DNA of 64,000 nucleotides. It comes from Rallus limicola (Eukaryota > Chordata > Aves > Gruiformes > Rallidae). Numbering within the stretch: the stretch's first letter is position 1; each line of letters starts with the position of its first letter. A program made the translations under genes and the position numbers. The notes under the pieces were generated by a model, which saw only the letters and a program-made list of their open reading frames with translations, ran no database searches and was not told where the DNA came from. The stretch covers positions 49,022 to 113,021 of the forward strand of contig JAKCOZ010000606.1 of the NCBI GenBank assembly GCA_022605955.1, read 5' to 3'. Positions 46,795 to 60,260 of this stretch are shown here, piece by piece.

Positions 46795-47006
46795 GGAGAT
46801 ATCCCAAGCTTCTCTGGGGGATCCCTGCACAAACTTCCCAGCTTGTTCTGCTCTTCCCTCTCTCTCCTGGTGCTTCCCTCTCCCCGCTGACCAGGCTGTG
46901 CCCATCCTGCTGGAAGGAAGCTGTCTCTGTGGCTACACAGGGCATCACTCTGACCTGCCATGTGTGAGCAATCTGGGTTTGTCATGTTTTGGGAAGGTGG
47001 TGATAA

Positions 47007-47213
<207 letters not shown>

Positions 47214-47240
47214 TAACCTCTTGGCTCCTTTCTGTTGCAG

Positions 47241-47299
47241 TCCCGTCCCTTCGGCGTCGCGCTGCTTTTTGGAGGAGTTGATGAGAAGGGACCTCAGCT
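47241..47299 (+). CDS. PSMA5: PSMA5 exon 6
   Basis: Encodes SRPFGVALLFGGVDEKGPQ plus two bases, the conserved RPFGVALL strand of alpha subunits. Confidence 0.98.
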
Positions 47300-48183
<884 letters not shown>

Positions 48184-49149
48184 TGAGTTCCAGAGGTACC
48201 TCAGGGGGTTCACTGGTTCCCCTGGCTCTCTTTGTGTTGGAGAGGAGGCACCTGAGCTTCTCAGGGCGGCGCTTGATCCTTGGCACTCGGCGCTGTGCTG
48301 AGATAGCAGCGCTGAGCTGCTGAACAAGGATCTCTCTGAGGGGAGGAGTGCTACTACCAGCAGCTTCCCCCTGCCTGCAGCTGGCACACAGAGCTGGTGC
48401 CTGAGTCCCTGCCCATAGTGGGCAGTCACTGTGGCTGTGCCAGGGTCCCCTCCATAAATACCAACTGCCGTACGGCCACCGCCGCTCAGCCCTGCTGCAG
48501 CCTGAAGCCAAGGGAGCCAAAGCAGCTCTGGGAAACCAGTGATGTTAATGGCTTGGACACCACAAGTACTGGTCTTGTGTGATGTCAAACACAAAGTTTC
48601 TTCCCTCTGTGAGGAGGGAGCTGCCTATTCCATGGTGTGAAGTGAAACAGCAGTGCTGGCTGCTGTGAGAACTCCCACCCTACCACTCCATAACCTGATC
48701 TGCTCGCTCACAGGATTACCCAGGCTCTGCAGCTTGTTAACCATCTTCTGAGTGCAAAGTTACTGCAGGCACAGCTATTGCCACACAGCCCTCAGCTCTG
48801 GTTCCCCCTCACATGGGGATTTACATGATTAAACTGCAAAGGCTTCTGCCAAAAGCTCCCACTTTTGGGAGGGGGTGACAGACACTGCCTGGTGAGGGGA
48901 AACAGCCCCATGTGGCCTCAGCCCTGAGGTTTCTGCACCCAGACTCACAGTTCTGCAGCTTGAGAAGAAGTTATGTGGAAGCCCAAAGTTGCCATCCCTG
49001 TGATTGTCACTGTCCTGCCTCAACAGCAGGCTTTGATCTCCTGTTGATGCTGTAGAGAACTTGATAAGCTTTGAAAACTCCTGCCAGACAGGGCTTAAGG
49101 ATGGGAGGGGAGCAGGAGGGAGAGCAGAGTGTTGTGTGGGCAGAGGGGG

Positions 49150-50118
49150 AAGGATGTGACCAGTGCTGTTCCCCAGGGCTCTGTGTTGGGTCCAGTCCTG
49201 TGTAATATCTTCATTGACAACTTTGAGGGAACAGCATCCACCCTCAGCAAGTACCTGATGATCCAGAGCTGGGAGGAGTGGCTGGCAGCAGGACACTGGG
49301 CTGCCACCCAGAGAGACCTGGACAGGCTGGAGAGCTGGGCTGGGAGAAACCAGATGGGGTTCAACAACAGCCAGTGGAGAGTCTGGCACCTGGGAAGGAA
49401 TAACTGCTGGAATCAGGACAGGCTGGGGGTGAGCTGCTGGAGAGGAGCTCTGTGGAGAAGGACCTGGGGGTCCTGGTAGGTGACAGGGTGTCCATGAGCC
49501 AGCAGTGTGCCCTGGGGCTGAGAGAGACAATGGGATCCTGGGGGCATCAGGAGGAGTGTGGGCAGCAGGTGACAGGAGGGGATCCTCCCCCTCTGCTCTG
49601 CCCTGCTCAGGCCCCACCTGCAGTGTTGTGTCCAGTGCTGGGCTCCCTGGGATCAAACAGACAGGGATCTCCTGGAGAGAGTCCAGAGGAGGCTCTGGAG
49701 ATGCTGAAGGGGCTGGAGCATCTCCCCTGGGAGGAAAGGCTGAGGGAGCTGGGGCTGTTCAGCCTGGAGAAGAGAAGACTAAGGGGGGACCTGATTCATG
49801 TTGATCAATATCTTCAGGATGGGATGCAGGGGAAATGGGCAGCCCCTTCTCAGTGTCTGTGGGGACAGGACAAGGGGCAATGGCTGCAAGTTGGAGCAGA
49901 GGAAGTTCCCCACCAACCTGGGGAAGAACTTTTCCCCAGTGAGGGTGAGGGAGCCCTGGGCCAGGCTGCCCAGGGGGGTTGTGGAGTCTCCATCTCTGGA
50001 GAGATTCCAGCCCCATCTGGACACCGCCCTGTGCACTATGAGCTGGGAGCTGCTTTGGCAGGGGGTTGGACCCCAGGAGCTCTCCAGGGCCCTTCCAACC
50101 CCTGGGATTCTGGGATGT
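49150..50118 (+). mobile_element. CR1 fragment with decayed reverse-transcriptase end, in PSMA5 intron 7
   Basis: The longest CR1 copy in the window. Its 5' part still encodes QGSVLGPVLCNIFIDNFEG, the reverse-transcriptase motif region of CR1 ORF2, then a decayed C-terminal part. The 3' end, GGGATTCTGGGATG, lies 50 bp before exon 8. It carries stop codons and frame breaks and cannot be functional. Confidence 0.9.
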
Positions 50119-50169
50119 ACCAGTGCTGGCTCCCCAGTGCAGTTAATGAATTTGTGGTTTCTCTTACAG

Positions 50170-50256
50170 TCGATGACACTGAAAGAAGCCATCAAATCCT
50201 CCCTTGTCATCCTGAAACAAGTCATGGAGGAGAAGCTGAACGCCACCAACATCGAG
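50170..50256 (+). CDS. PSMA5: PSMA5 exon 8
   Basis: Encodes [20 protein letters not shown] then EKLNATNIE, 29 codons; a GTAAGT donor follows. Confidence 0.98.
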
Positions 50257-52990
50257 GTAAGTGCCACCTTGGCAGCAGGGATCAGTGCTGCCCTGTGCTC
50301 TCTGCTCCTCAGCACCCATCCTCCTGGCTGTGTGGGAGGCCCCTTGGTGATGTCTTGTGGTGAGAGAGGTGCCTGCTTGCTCACTGGAGGCAAAGCTGCT
50401 TCCACCTTGGAGCAGTTCTGGATCAGCCAAACCAACTTCTATCTGGCTGGGGGTGTTCTTGTGACTTCCAGCTGCCTGTTGTGGCCTATTGGAAAAAGCT
50501 GGAGGGTGGGTTTTTGACTTCTAGAGGGGTGTAGCCAAGCTTATTTGCCAGCTGACCCATGAGCTCTGGCAGGAGTGACCCATGGGGCTCCCAGGATGTG
50601 TTTGAGCCCCCCCCTCACCTCGCTGTGCTGGCTGGATCACTTTTTTCTTCCCCTGGATTTAGCCATTCTTTTTTCCCTGGTACTTTGTAACATTAGAAGG
50701 AATGAAAATCACCCAGCTTCTGGCTTTGCTATATTCAGTCCTGGGGTGATGCCAAAAATCCCTTGGACAGGAGAACTGAAGAGGTGAAGCCTCCAGCACC
50801 CACTGTGCTCCTCCAGCCTGTGGTTTGCAGAGCTCAGCTTGACCCCATGCACGTGCTGCTCTGAGATCCCCAGAACCACAGCTGTACCTGCCCCTTAAAA
50901 CCCCACTCCTTGGGTGTGTAATGGTCCTTTTTTTGGGGGTCTCAAAACCCTTTCTAATGGGTAGAGGATGAGCAGGGCTGGAGTATTGAGTTTGCTTCTA
51001 TTTCTGGCAGGTTATGAGACACTAGACCTTTCCAAATCATGGCATTCTGAGCTCTCCTCCTGCTGTTCTCCCATTCCTTTCCTCTGATTGTTGGGAACCC
51101 CGTTTCCCAAACAGCCTAGGAGTGTGCACCCCACTTCATTACCAAACCCTACTGCTGGGTTCCCTTCCTGATGGGATTATCCACCTTCCTTTGGGGGAGA
51201 AATGACCAACAGCAGGCTGAAAACCTAAACCCTGTCCAGAAATGATGCTGGCAGGCTGAAATAGATCTTCCTTAGCTGAGCTGCTGCCCTGTGCTGCTCT
51301 CTTCCCTCTTGACCAGCTCAGGATCCTGTGGAAGATCCTCAGTACAGTGTGAAGAGCTGGAGGCAGAGCATGTACAGTATCCTTATGTCATGTCCCTGTT
51401 TAACAGGGCTTAACTGTGCTTGGCAGAGCTCCCACCACGTTGAGGAATCAAGAGTGGGGTTAAGTATGAGGGGAATGTGCTGAGGATTAAAAGGTCTCTG
51501 TTGACTCAAGTCACTCTTCTGGCTGAAAATCTTCTACCTGCAGTAGGTGCTTTGCTTTCCAGCCTTAGGGAAGTGTGGGGTGATCCTGGTTTGTTTACCC
51601 ACTTCCTCCTTTCTTGGATTTGATTTTCCTTTTCCACCCAGCAGCAGAGAGAAGGGGATGAAATGTGGTTGTGGAGGAGTTAAAAATCTGTTGGTGGTGA
51701 AGGTTGGGATCGTTAAACAGTTTTAAATTAATTACTTCCCTGGGGAGGCTGTAAGGGAATAGTTGAGAAAAGCTGCTCTTGGTAGGGGAGGTGAGGTGCA
51801 GGTTGGAGTAGAGGTGGAAGAGGTTGATGTCTCCAAGTCCTGGGTTTTGGGGGGGGGGGGGGGGGGTGTGGGGTCAGGTCCCTCAGGGGCTGCTGTGGGA
51901 CTGGTGCCCGTACAGCTGATCTGAGGGGCTGGGAGTGTCTCTGCCTTCTCTGAGGATGCCAACAAATCCTGGGCTGTCAGGGCTGAGCCTTTGGGCTGTT
52001 TCTTGCTGGAAAACATGTATGGCTACCCTCTCTCTCTCCCCCAAAACAGTGTCCTACCATCTCATGCTGCTTTACCGGGTGACCTTGCAAGCAGAGGAAC
52101 CCAGGAGGAGCCCTGGGGTTTCACCAGCACCCTCTGCAGCTTTCCTCCAGCTCATTGCAGCCAAACCCTTTGACCCTGAGGAGTAAAGATACATGCCAGG
52201 GGTGCCTGCAAGCTCACTCAGGATCATCCCCACTGACTCCTGCAGCTTCCCAGCTTTGCCTGCCCACAGCAGCTCTCTGTACCTCAGGCCTTCGTGCTGC
52301 AAGCTAGGTGTGATGTGACCAAAACTCCTCTGCCAGGCTCCTTGTGCCTGGAGTAGCAGCTCCTGCTCTGGTACTTGCCCTATGAAACACCTCAGCTGCT
52401 TGCCCCTCTGCCAGGCAAGGTGGAGGGTGTCATTCCTCAGGCTCTGCCTTGGAAGAGAGCTCTTTTAGGGCAGCCTGGGTGCCCCACAGCCTGCTCACTG
52501 CCAGGTTTGGTGCTTGGGACACAGGTTTGTCCCCACCTCACTTCCCCAGAGTGAACCCTCCATCCCCTTTGTGAGTATCCTGCTATCTTGGTTCACTCAC
52601 AGTGTGTAACAGGCTGGGATTTGGGCACATGGATGGGCACTGGAGGGGAAAGGAGGCTCTTCCAAGCACTGCACTGCAGCCAGAGCTGCCCCTCTCCCAG
52701 GGGATTTCAGCAAAGGACTCGTATTAACAGGGTCCTCTTCCCTCAGCAAGCAGGTAGCAGAACCTGCCTGTTCCCCTGCAGACATTCCCCACTGGTGCTA
52801 CTATGAGGAGACTGAGTCAATTAAAAGCTATTCTGCAGCCAGTGGCTATTTTAGGGCCTCAAAGAGCATGGCAGGGGTGGAATGATCTTGCTGGGCTGGC
52901 AGATCAGGCAGCCCAGAAGGAACAGCTGCTCTGCTGTCCCTTCACACACGTGGGGCACGCTTAACCCTTTGCTCCTTCTCTTTTTTCCAG
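50257..52990 (+). other. PSMA5: PSMA5 intron 8
   Basis: About 2.7 kb without recognised repeat family, exon or RNA gene. It has a G-run near 51849-51866 and is otherwise of mixed composition. Confidence 0.65.
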
Positions 52991-53068
52991 CTTGCCACCG
53001 TGGAGCCTGGCATGAAATTCCACATGTACACAAAAGAGGAGCTTGAAGAGGTCATCAAGGATATTTGA
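52991..53068 (+). CDS. PSMA5: PSMA5 exon 9 (last, with stop codon)
   Basis: Encodes [20 protein letters not shown] then VIKDI and TGA. Human has [20 protein letters not shown] here, so this exon is the least conserved. Confidence 0.98.
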   Translation, partial: LATVEPGMKFHMYTKEELEEVIKDI

Positions 53069-53268
53069 GAAGGAGGGGGGGCTCCCTCTGAGGCTCGTTC
53101 CCCCCTCCCCAGTCACAGTGAACTGCCTCAGTTCCTTCCTGTACCTCTGGTTGGATTCCCCAGCAGTGTCTGGAATTGCTGCTCTCAGGCTCCTGAGGTG
53201 GTTCCAGTGGTGGGTGTTTTTTTTACAGTCTCTGTACATAACTGATCTCTGCAGTGAGGAGAAAGGAG

Positions 53269-53274
53269 AATAAA
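53269..53274 (+). promoter_or_regulatory. PSMA5: PSMA5 poly(A) signal
   Basis: AATAAA in GGAGAATAAATCG, about 200 bp after the stop codon. It implies a 3' UTR of about 220 bp. Confidence 0.92.
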
Positions 53275-53617
53275 TCGTTTTGTTACTCTGTCTGGGTGCC
53301 TCGTGGTGGCATTGGGGTTAAAATTGGGGTGGGTGGGGGGGGCGGGATGAGGGAAACCTTGCCGGGGGTGAGGTGCTGGTGCTGTTCACTCCTCACCTGC
53401 TCCAGCAGCAGCCAGTCTCCCTCTCGTGGAGAGCTCGGTGATACAGCAGCTCCGGAGCTACACTGTGGCTTCACAGAGCCTTGGGAAACACCCCCATAAT
53501 TCGGTGTATTCCCTCATCCTTCTCCAGTAACAGCTCACCCAGATCTCTGCCTGCTTCCCAGGAAAGAGTTCCTCAACAGGGCTGGGGGGGGGGTTTGAAT
53601 CTCCTTTGAGCCTGGAA

Positions 53618-53900
53618 AATCATAGAATGGTCTGAGTTGGGAGGGACCCCAAGGGTCACAGAGCTCCAACCCCCTGCCACAGGCAGGGACACCAACCTCC
53701 AGGCCTGGAGCTACACAAGGTTGCCCAGGGCCCCAGCCAACCTGGCCTTCAACACCCCCAGGGACGGGGCACCCACCCCCTCTCTGGGCAGCCCCTGCCA
53801 GCCCCTCCCCACTCTCTCTGCACAGAACTTCCCCCTGAGATCTCCTCTCCTCCTTCCCTCCTCCAGCTTCACTCCAGCCCCCTTGTCCTGCCATCATCTA
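53618..53900 (-). mobile_element. CR1 3' fragment
   Basis: Minus-oriented, starting ATCATAGAATGGTCTGAG; same subfamily as 44254-44699, with a short diverged 5' end. Confidence 0.92.
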
Positions 53901-53934
53901 CCCCTTTCAACAAGCTGATTCCCCTCCTGTTTCT

Positions 53935-54895
53935 ATGCCTGTACCCAGTGATAACACCCAGCCTGCTGTGTGGCGAGGTCTGGGGTTAATGGGTTAACTG
54001 GGAGCTCTTTACCTCTTCTGGGCTGCAGGAAGGGGGAGAAGCAGCTCTTGTGCCACCCTGGGAGGTGGCAGAGGCTGCTCTGTGCCCTCCTGGTTTTGGG
54101 AACTGGCGGTGTCACCCTGAATGAAGCGCTGGTGGTGTCACAGGGAGGGACACCGGCTGTGTGGGGACACCTGTAGTGTTCCCTTTGACCAAAATGATTT
54201 GAGTTTCCTCCCAGTTCTGCACTGGGAATCATCCACCTTATCTCCAGTGGGCATTTCCCCCCCCCCTTGGCAAAGCCAGTTGTGCCAAGCTGATGCCAGG
54301 CTCAGGCCTCTGCAGCAGGGACAACACGAAGCCTGTTAATGATTCCTCCTCTTCCCATTGCCAGCCACAGGGGAAGGGAGATGGGATCCCTGCCAGCGGT
54401 GGAACAGCCCCTGGGGACCCTCAGTTCTGGGAATGGCAGGGCCCCTTCCCCTCAGCCCTTCCTGCTTTGAGCTTCCCTCTTTGCCTGGCAGCAGGAAGGG
54501 AGCAAATGCCTGAGCATTTGTAGCCTGTACCTGAGCAAATGCCTGAGCTCATGCTGCCTGTACCTGCAGTTGATGGATCTTTACCCTTCTGGGAGCTTTT
54601 ACCCTTCCAGGAGCCCTTCCTCAGAACCTAAACGTGAGGAGACAAGCTGGAGTTTGGCTGCCTGTGCAGCTTTGGAGCGCTGTGGCCACATCTTTGGGTG
54701 ACTCCTTGTCCCTATCCTGGATCAGAGGCAGGGATGAGGGTGGCTCTGGCGTGGGAGCTCACCCATCCTCACCCATCCTGAATATCCAGCAGCCCAGGAT
54801 GATATCCAGGGCCCCACCCTGAGCGTTGCCCTTGTAAAACCACCCCAAGTGAAACTGGGGCTCTCAGCTGTGGAAGATAAATGCCCTTGTGGATA
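53935..54895. other. PSMA5-SORT1 intergenic, left part
   Basis: No gene, RNA gene or recognised repeat seen. A short near-duplication of the words CCTGTACCTG and GAGCAAATGCCTGAGC occurs at 54500-54570. Confidence 0.6.
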
Positions 54896-54899
54896 ATGA

Positions 54900-55345
54900 G
54901 ATCCACCCCTGTCGTGGGCAGGGACACCCCCCCCACACACAGCCCAAGGTGCTTCAAGCCCCATCCAACCCAGCCATCAACTCTGCCAGGGATCCAGGAG
55001 CAGCCCCAGCTTCTCCAGGCACCCTGTGCCAGGGCATCCCCCCTCCCCAGGAAGGATTTCTGCCTCCCAGCCCCTCTCCATCCCCCTCCTGCAGCTGAAG
55101 GCCGTTCCCCTGAGCCTGGCCCTCCCTGCCCTGGGCATCAGCCCCTCTCCAGCTCTCCTGGAGCCCCCTGAGAGACTGGAAGGGCTTGGATCTCTCCCCA
55201 GAAGCAGCCTTCTCTTCACTGGGCTGAGCCAGCCCAGCTCTCCCAGCCTGGCTCAGAGCAGAGGGGCCCCAGCCCTCAGACCATCCCCCTGGTCTCCTCC
55301 GGCCTCCACCACCCCCACGTCCTTCCAGGCCCTGGGGACAAGGAG
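54900..55345 (-). mobile_element. Old CR1 fragment
   Basis: Minus-oriented, strongly diverged CR1 recognisable from the order of tail blocks (CATCCAACCCAGCCATCAA, then CTTCTCTTCACTGGGCTGAG). Confidence 0.72.
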
Positions 55346-55439
55346 TTCAAAGCTTTCTGTCCTCTACAGCTCAGTCATGTTCTCATCCCCTTTGGCCATG
55401 AGATCCAGGGGTGCCCTGTGTGCTGTACCCCAACCTGCC

Positions 55440-55640
55440 CCCACACCAGAGAGGCTGGGGGGAGGGGGGATGCAGGGGGGGAGGGGGTTTGGCTGGGGGG
55501 AGGCAGGGGGGTAGCAGGGGGTGAAGGGGTTGGCTGGGGGGAGGGCAGGGGGGAGGCAGAGTGAGTGGGGTGGCAAGGGGGAAGCGGGGTGGCTGGGGGC
55601 AGCCTGGGGGGAGGCAGGGGGAGTGGGGTGGCTACAGAGA
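55440..55640. repeat. G-rich minisatellite, left flank of the satellite
   Basis: Irregular GGGGGGAGGCAGGGGG and GGGGTGGCTGGGGG words, similar in composition and wording to the array at 59560-60260 on the other side of the satellite. Confidence 0.85.
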
Positions 55641-58600
55641 GGCTGGCAGCCCCTCTGACCCTGGGGCTCAGAGCTTTGTTCTTTGCAGAAACCCTCCTAA
55701 TACTCCTTCCCTAGGGATTTTTTCTTGGCTGAATGGGCCTTCCATTGCAAACATGCTAAACATCCAGCAACAGCTCCCAAACCAAAGCAGCAAGGATCAA
55801 AAGATATACCTGGGCACCTACAAGCAGCCCCTGTGACCCTGGGGCTCAGGGCTTTGTGCTTCAGGGAAACCCTCCTAAAACTCCTTCCCTAGGGATTTTT
55901 CACAGCTGGAGCGGCCTTCCCTTCCAAACATCCCAAAGTCCAGCAATAGCTCCCAAACCGAAGCAGCCAGCACCAAAAGACATCCATGGCCTGAAAACAC
56001 CACATGGCACCTACAAGCAGCCCCTCTGACCCTGGGGCTCAGGGCTTTGTGCTTAGGGGAAACACTGCTAATACTACTTTCTTTGGGATTTTTCTCATCC
56101 AGAGCGGCCTTCCCTGCCAAACACGCCGGACGTCCAGCAATAGCTCCCAAACCGAAGCAGCCAGCACCAAAAGACATACATGGCCTGAAAAACCCCCAGG
56201 GTCAGAGGGGCTGCTTGTAGGTGCCATGGGGCGGTTTCAGGCCATGTATGTCTTTTGGTGCTGGCTGCTTGGGTTTGGGAGCTATTGCTGGACGTTCGGC
56301 ATGTTTGGAAGTGAAGGCCGCTCCGGCCAGAAAAATCCCAGGCTGAGGGACATGAAGAGGTTTTCTCCGCAGAATAAAGCCCTGAGCCCCAGGGTCAGTG
56401 GGGCTGCTTGTAGGTGCCATGGGGTGGTTTCAGGCCATGTATGTCTTTTGGTGCTGGCTGCTTGGGTTTGGGAGCTATTGCTGGACGTTCGGCATGTTTG
56501 GAAGGGAAGGCCGCACCAGCCGCCAAAAGTCCCTAGGGAAGGAGTTTTAGGAGGGTTTCTGTGAAGAACAAAGTCCTGAGCCCCAGGGTCAGTGGGGCTG
56601 GTTGTAGGTGCCATGGGGTGGTTTCAGGACAGGTATGTCTCTTGATCCTGGATGTTTTCATTTGGGAGCTATTGCTGGACGTTCGGCATGTTTGGAAGGG
56701 CAGGCCGCTCCGGCTGAGAAAAAACCTTAGGGATGTAAGTTTAGGAGGGTTTCCCCAAAGAACAAAGCCCTGAGCCCCAGGGTCACAGAGGGTGCTTGTA
56801 GGTGCCATGGGGTGGTTTCAGGCCATGTATGTCTTTTGGTGCTGGCTGCTTCGGTTTGGGAGCTATTGCTGGACGTTCGGCATGTTTATAATGTAGAGCT
56901 GCCAGGACCATAAGTATCACCTGGCCTGAAACCGCCCCATGGCACCTACAAGCAGCCCCACTGACCCTGGGGCTCAGGGCTTTATTCTGCAGAGAAAACC
57001 TCTTCATGTCCCTCAGCCTGGGATTTTTCTGGCCGGAGCGGCCTTCCCTTCCAAACATGCCGAACGTCCAGCAATAGCTCCCAAACCGAAGCAGCCAGCA
57101 CCAAAAGACATCCATGGCCTGAAAAACCCCCAGTGTCAGTGGGGCTGCTTGTAGGTGCCATGGGGCAGTTTCAGGCCATGGATGTCTTTTGGTGCTGGCT
57201 GCTTGGGTTTGGGAGCTATTGCTGGACGTTCAGCATGTTTGGAAGGGAAGGCCGCACCAGCCGCCAAAAGTCCCTAGGGAAGGAGTTTTAGGAGGGTTTC
57301 TGTGAAGAACAAAGTCCTGAGCCCCAGGGTCAGAGGGGCTGCTTGTAGGTGCCATGGGGTGGTTTCAGGACAGGTATGTCTCTTGATCCTGGATGTTTTC
57401 ATTTGGGAGCTATTGCTGGATGTTCGGCATGTTTGGAATGGCAGGCCGCTCCGGCTGAGAAAAAACCTTAGGGATGTAAGTTTAGGAGGGTTTCCCCAAA
57501 GAACAAAGCCCTGAGCCCCAGGGTCACAGAGGGTGCTTGTAGGTGCCATGGGGCGGTTTCAGGCCATGGATGTCTTTTGGTGCTGGCTGCTTCGGTTTGG
57601 GAGCTATTGCTGGATGTTCGGCATGTTTATAATGTAGAGCTGCCAGGACCATAAGTATCACCTGGCCTGAAACCGCCCCATGGCACCTACAAGCAGCCCC
57701 ACTGACCCTGGGGCTCAGGGCTTTGTTCTGCAGAGAAAACCTCTTCATGTCCCTCAGCCTGGGATTTTTCTAGCCGGAGCGGCCTTCCCTTCCAAACATG
57801 CCGAACGTCCAGCAATAGCTCCCAAACCCAAGCAGCCAGCACCAAAAGACATCTATGGCCTGAAAAACCCCCAGTGTCAGTGGGGCTGCTTGTAGGTGCC
57901 ATGGGGCGGTTTCAGGCCATGGATGTCTTTTGGTGCTGGCTGCTTGGGTTTGGGAGCTATTGCTGGACGTTCGGCATGTTTGGAAGGGAAGGCCGCACCA
58001 GCCGCCAAAAGTCCCTAGGGAAGGAGTTTTAGGAGGGTTTCTGTGAAGAACAAAGTCCTGAGCCCCAGGGTCAGTGGGGCTGGTTGTAGGTGCCATGGGT
58101 GGTTTCAGGACAGGTATGTCTCTTGATCCTGGATGTTTCATTTGGGAGCTATTGCTGGACGTTCGGCATGTTTGGAATGGCAGGCCGCTCCGGCTGAGAA
58201 AAAACCTTAGGGATGTAAGTTTAGGAGGGTTTCCCCAAAGAACAAAGCCCTGAGCCCCAGGGTCAGAGGGGCTGCTTGTAGGTGCCATGGGGCGGTTTCA
58301 GGCCATGGATGTCTTTTGGTGCTGGCTGCTTCGGTTTGGGAGCTATTGCTGGATGTTCGGCATGTTTATAATGTAGAGCTGCCAGGACCATAAGTATCAC
58401 CTGGCCTGAAACCACCCCATGGCACCTACAAGCAGCCCCTGTGACCCTGGGACTCAGGGCTTTATTCTGCAGAGAAAACCTCTTCATGTCCCTCAGCCTG
58501 GGATTTTTCTGGACAGAGTGGCCTTCCCTTCCAAACATGCCGAACGTCCAGCAATAGCTCCCAAACCGAAGCAGCCAGCACCAAAAGACATCCATGGCCT

Positions 58601-59557
58601 GAAAAACCCCCAGGGTCAGTGGGGCTGCTTGTAGGTGCCATGGGGCGGTTTCAGGCCATGGATGTCTTTTGGTGCTGGCTGCTTGGGTTTGGGAGCTATT
58701 GCTGGACGTTCGGCATGTTTGGAAGGGAAGGCCGCTCCGGTTAGAAAAATCCCAGGCTGAGGGACATGAAGAGGTTTTCTCCACAGAATAAAGCCCTGAG
58801 CCCCAGGGTCACAGGGGTGCTTGTAGGTGCCATGGGGCAGTTTCAGGCCATGTATGTCTTTTGGTGCTGGCTGCTTGGTTTGGGAGCTATTGCTGGACGT
58901 TCGGCATGTTTGGAAGGGAAGGCCGCACCAGCCGCCAAAAGTCCCTAGGGAAGGAGTTTTAGGAGGGTTTCTGTGAAGAACAAAGTCCTGAGCCCCAGGG
59001 TCAGAGGGGCTGCTTGTAGGTGCCATGGGGTGGTTTCAGGACAGGTATGTCTCTTGATCCTGGATGTTTTCATTTGGGAGCTATTGCTGGACGTTCAGCA
59101 TGTTTGGAATGGCAGGCCGCTCCGGCTGAGAAAAAACCTTAGGGATGTAAGTTTAGGAGGGTTTCCCCAAAGAACAAAGCCCTGAGCCCCAGGGTCACAG
59201 AGGGTGCTTGTAGGTGCCATGGGGCGGTTTCAGGCCATGTATGTCTTTTGGTGCTGGCTGCTTCGGTTTGGGAGCTATTGCTGGATGTTCGGCATGTTTA
59301 TAATGTAGAGCTGCCAGGACCATAAGTATCACCTGGCCTGAAACCACCCCATGGCACCTACAAGCAGCCCCACTGACCCTGGGGCTCAGGGCTTTATTCT
59401 GCAGAGAAAACCTCTTCATGTCCCTCAGCCTGGGATTTTTCTGGACAGAGCGGCCTTCCCTTCCAAACATGCCGAACGTCCAGCAATAGCTCCCAAACCG
59501 AAGCAGCCAGCACCAAAAGACATACATGGCCTGAAACCACCCCATGGCACCTACAAG
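55640..59557. repeat. Satellite of about 194-bp monomers in alternating orientation, higher-order period about 741 bp
   Basis: Roughly twenty monomers of about 194 bp, each carrying AGCTATTGCTGGACGTTCGG or its reverse complement. Blocks are minus (to about 56205), plus (56206-56900), minus (56925-57125), plus (57130-57630), minus (57660-57875), plus (57880-58370), minus (58400-58610), plus (58615-59310) and minus (59330-59557). A variant marker (CAAAGTCCTGAGCCCC) recurs at 56571, 57312, 58053 and 58983, giving periods of 741, 741 and 930 bp (741 plus about one monomer). Plus-to-minus junctions share TTATAATGTAGAGCTGCCAG. Many frames of 60-190 codons stay open on both strands, but nothing resembles a known protein. 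Confidence 0.93.
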
Positions 59558-59559
59558 GG

Positions 59560-60260
59560 GAAGCAGGGGGAGTGGGGTGGCAGGGGGAGGGGGTTGGCAT
59601 GCGGGAGGGAGGTGGCAGGGGGGAGGCAGGGTGGAGGCTTGGGGAGTAGGGTGACAGGGGGAGTGGGGTGGCAGGGGGGAGGCAGGGTGGAGGCTTGGGG
59701 AGTAGGGTGACAGGGGAGTGGGGTGGCAGGGGGGAGGCAGGGTGGAGGCTTGGGGAGTAGGGTGACAGGGGGGAGTGGGGTGGCAGGGGGGAGGCCTGGG
59801 GTGGCAGGGGGGAGGCAGGGTGGAGGCTTGGGGAGTAGGGTGACAGGGGTAGTGGGGTGGCAGGGAGGAGGCCTGGGGTGGCGGGGGGGGCAGGGTGGAG
59901 GCTTGGGGAGTAGGGTGACAGGGGGAGTGGGGTGGCAGGGGGGGGGCAGGGTGGAGGCTTGGGGAGTAGGGTAATAGGGGGAGTGGGGTGGCAGGGGGGA
60001 GGCCTGGGGTGGCAGGGGGGAGGCAGGGGGGAGGCTTGAGGAGTAGGGTGACAGGGGGAGTGGGGTGGCAGGGGGGAGGCAGGGTGGAGGCTTGGGGAGT
60101 AGGGTGACAGGGGGAGTGGGGTGGCAGGGGGGGGGCAGGGTGGAGGCTTGGGAGTAGGGTGACAGGGGGAGTGGGATGGCAGGGGGGAGGCCTGGGGGGA
60201 GGCAGGAGGAGCAGATTGGCTGGGGGGGGGGAGGGGGTTAGCAGGGGGGTGCTGGGTGGC
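59560..60260. repeat. 56-bp G-rich minisatellite, right flank of the satellite
   Basis: About twelve units of near 56 bp containing GGGGAGTAGGGTGACAGGGG and GGGTGGAGGCTTGGGG. It starts directly where the satellite ends. Confidence 0.93.

Noticed and set aside
49129..49479. A possibly functional reverse transcriptase
   Set aside because: Only a short C-terminal motif region remains, followed by frame breaks and stops; the catalytic domain is mostly missing.
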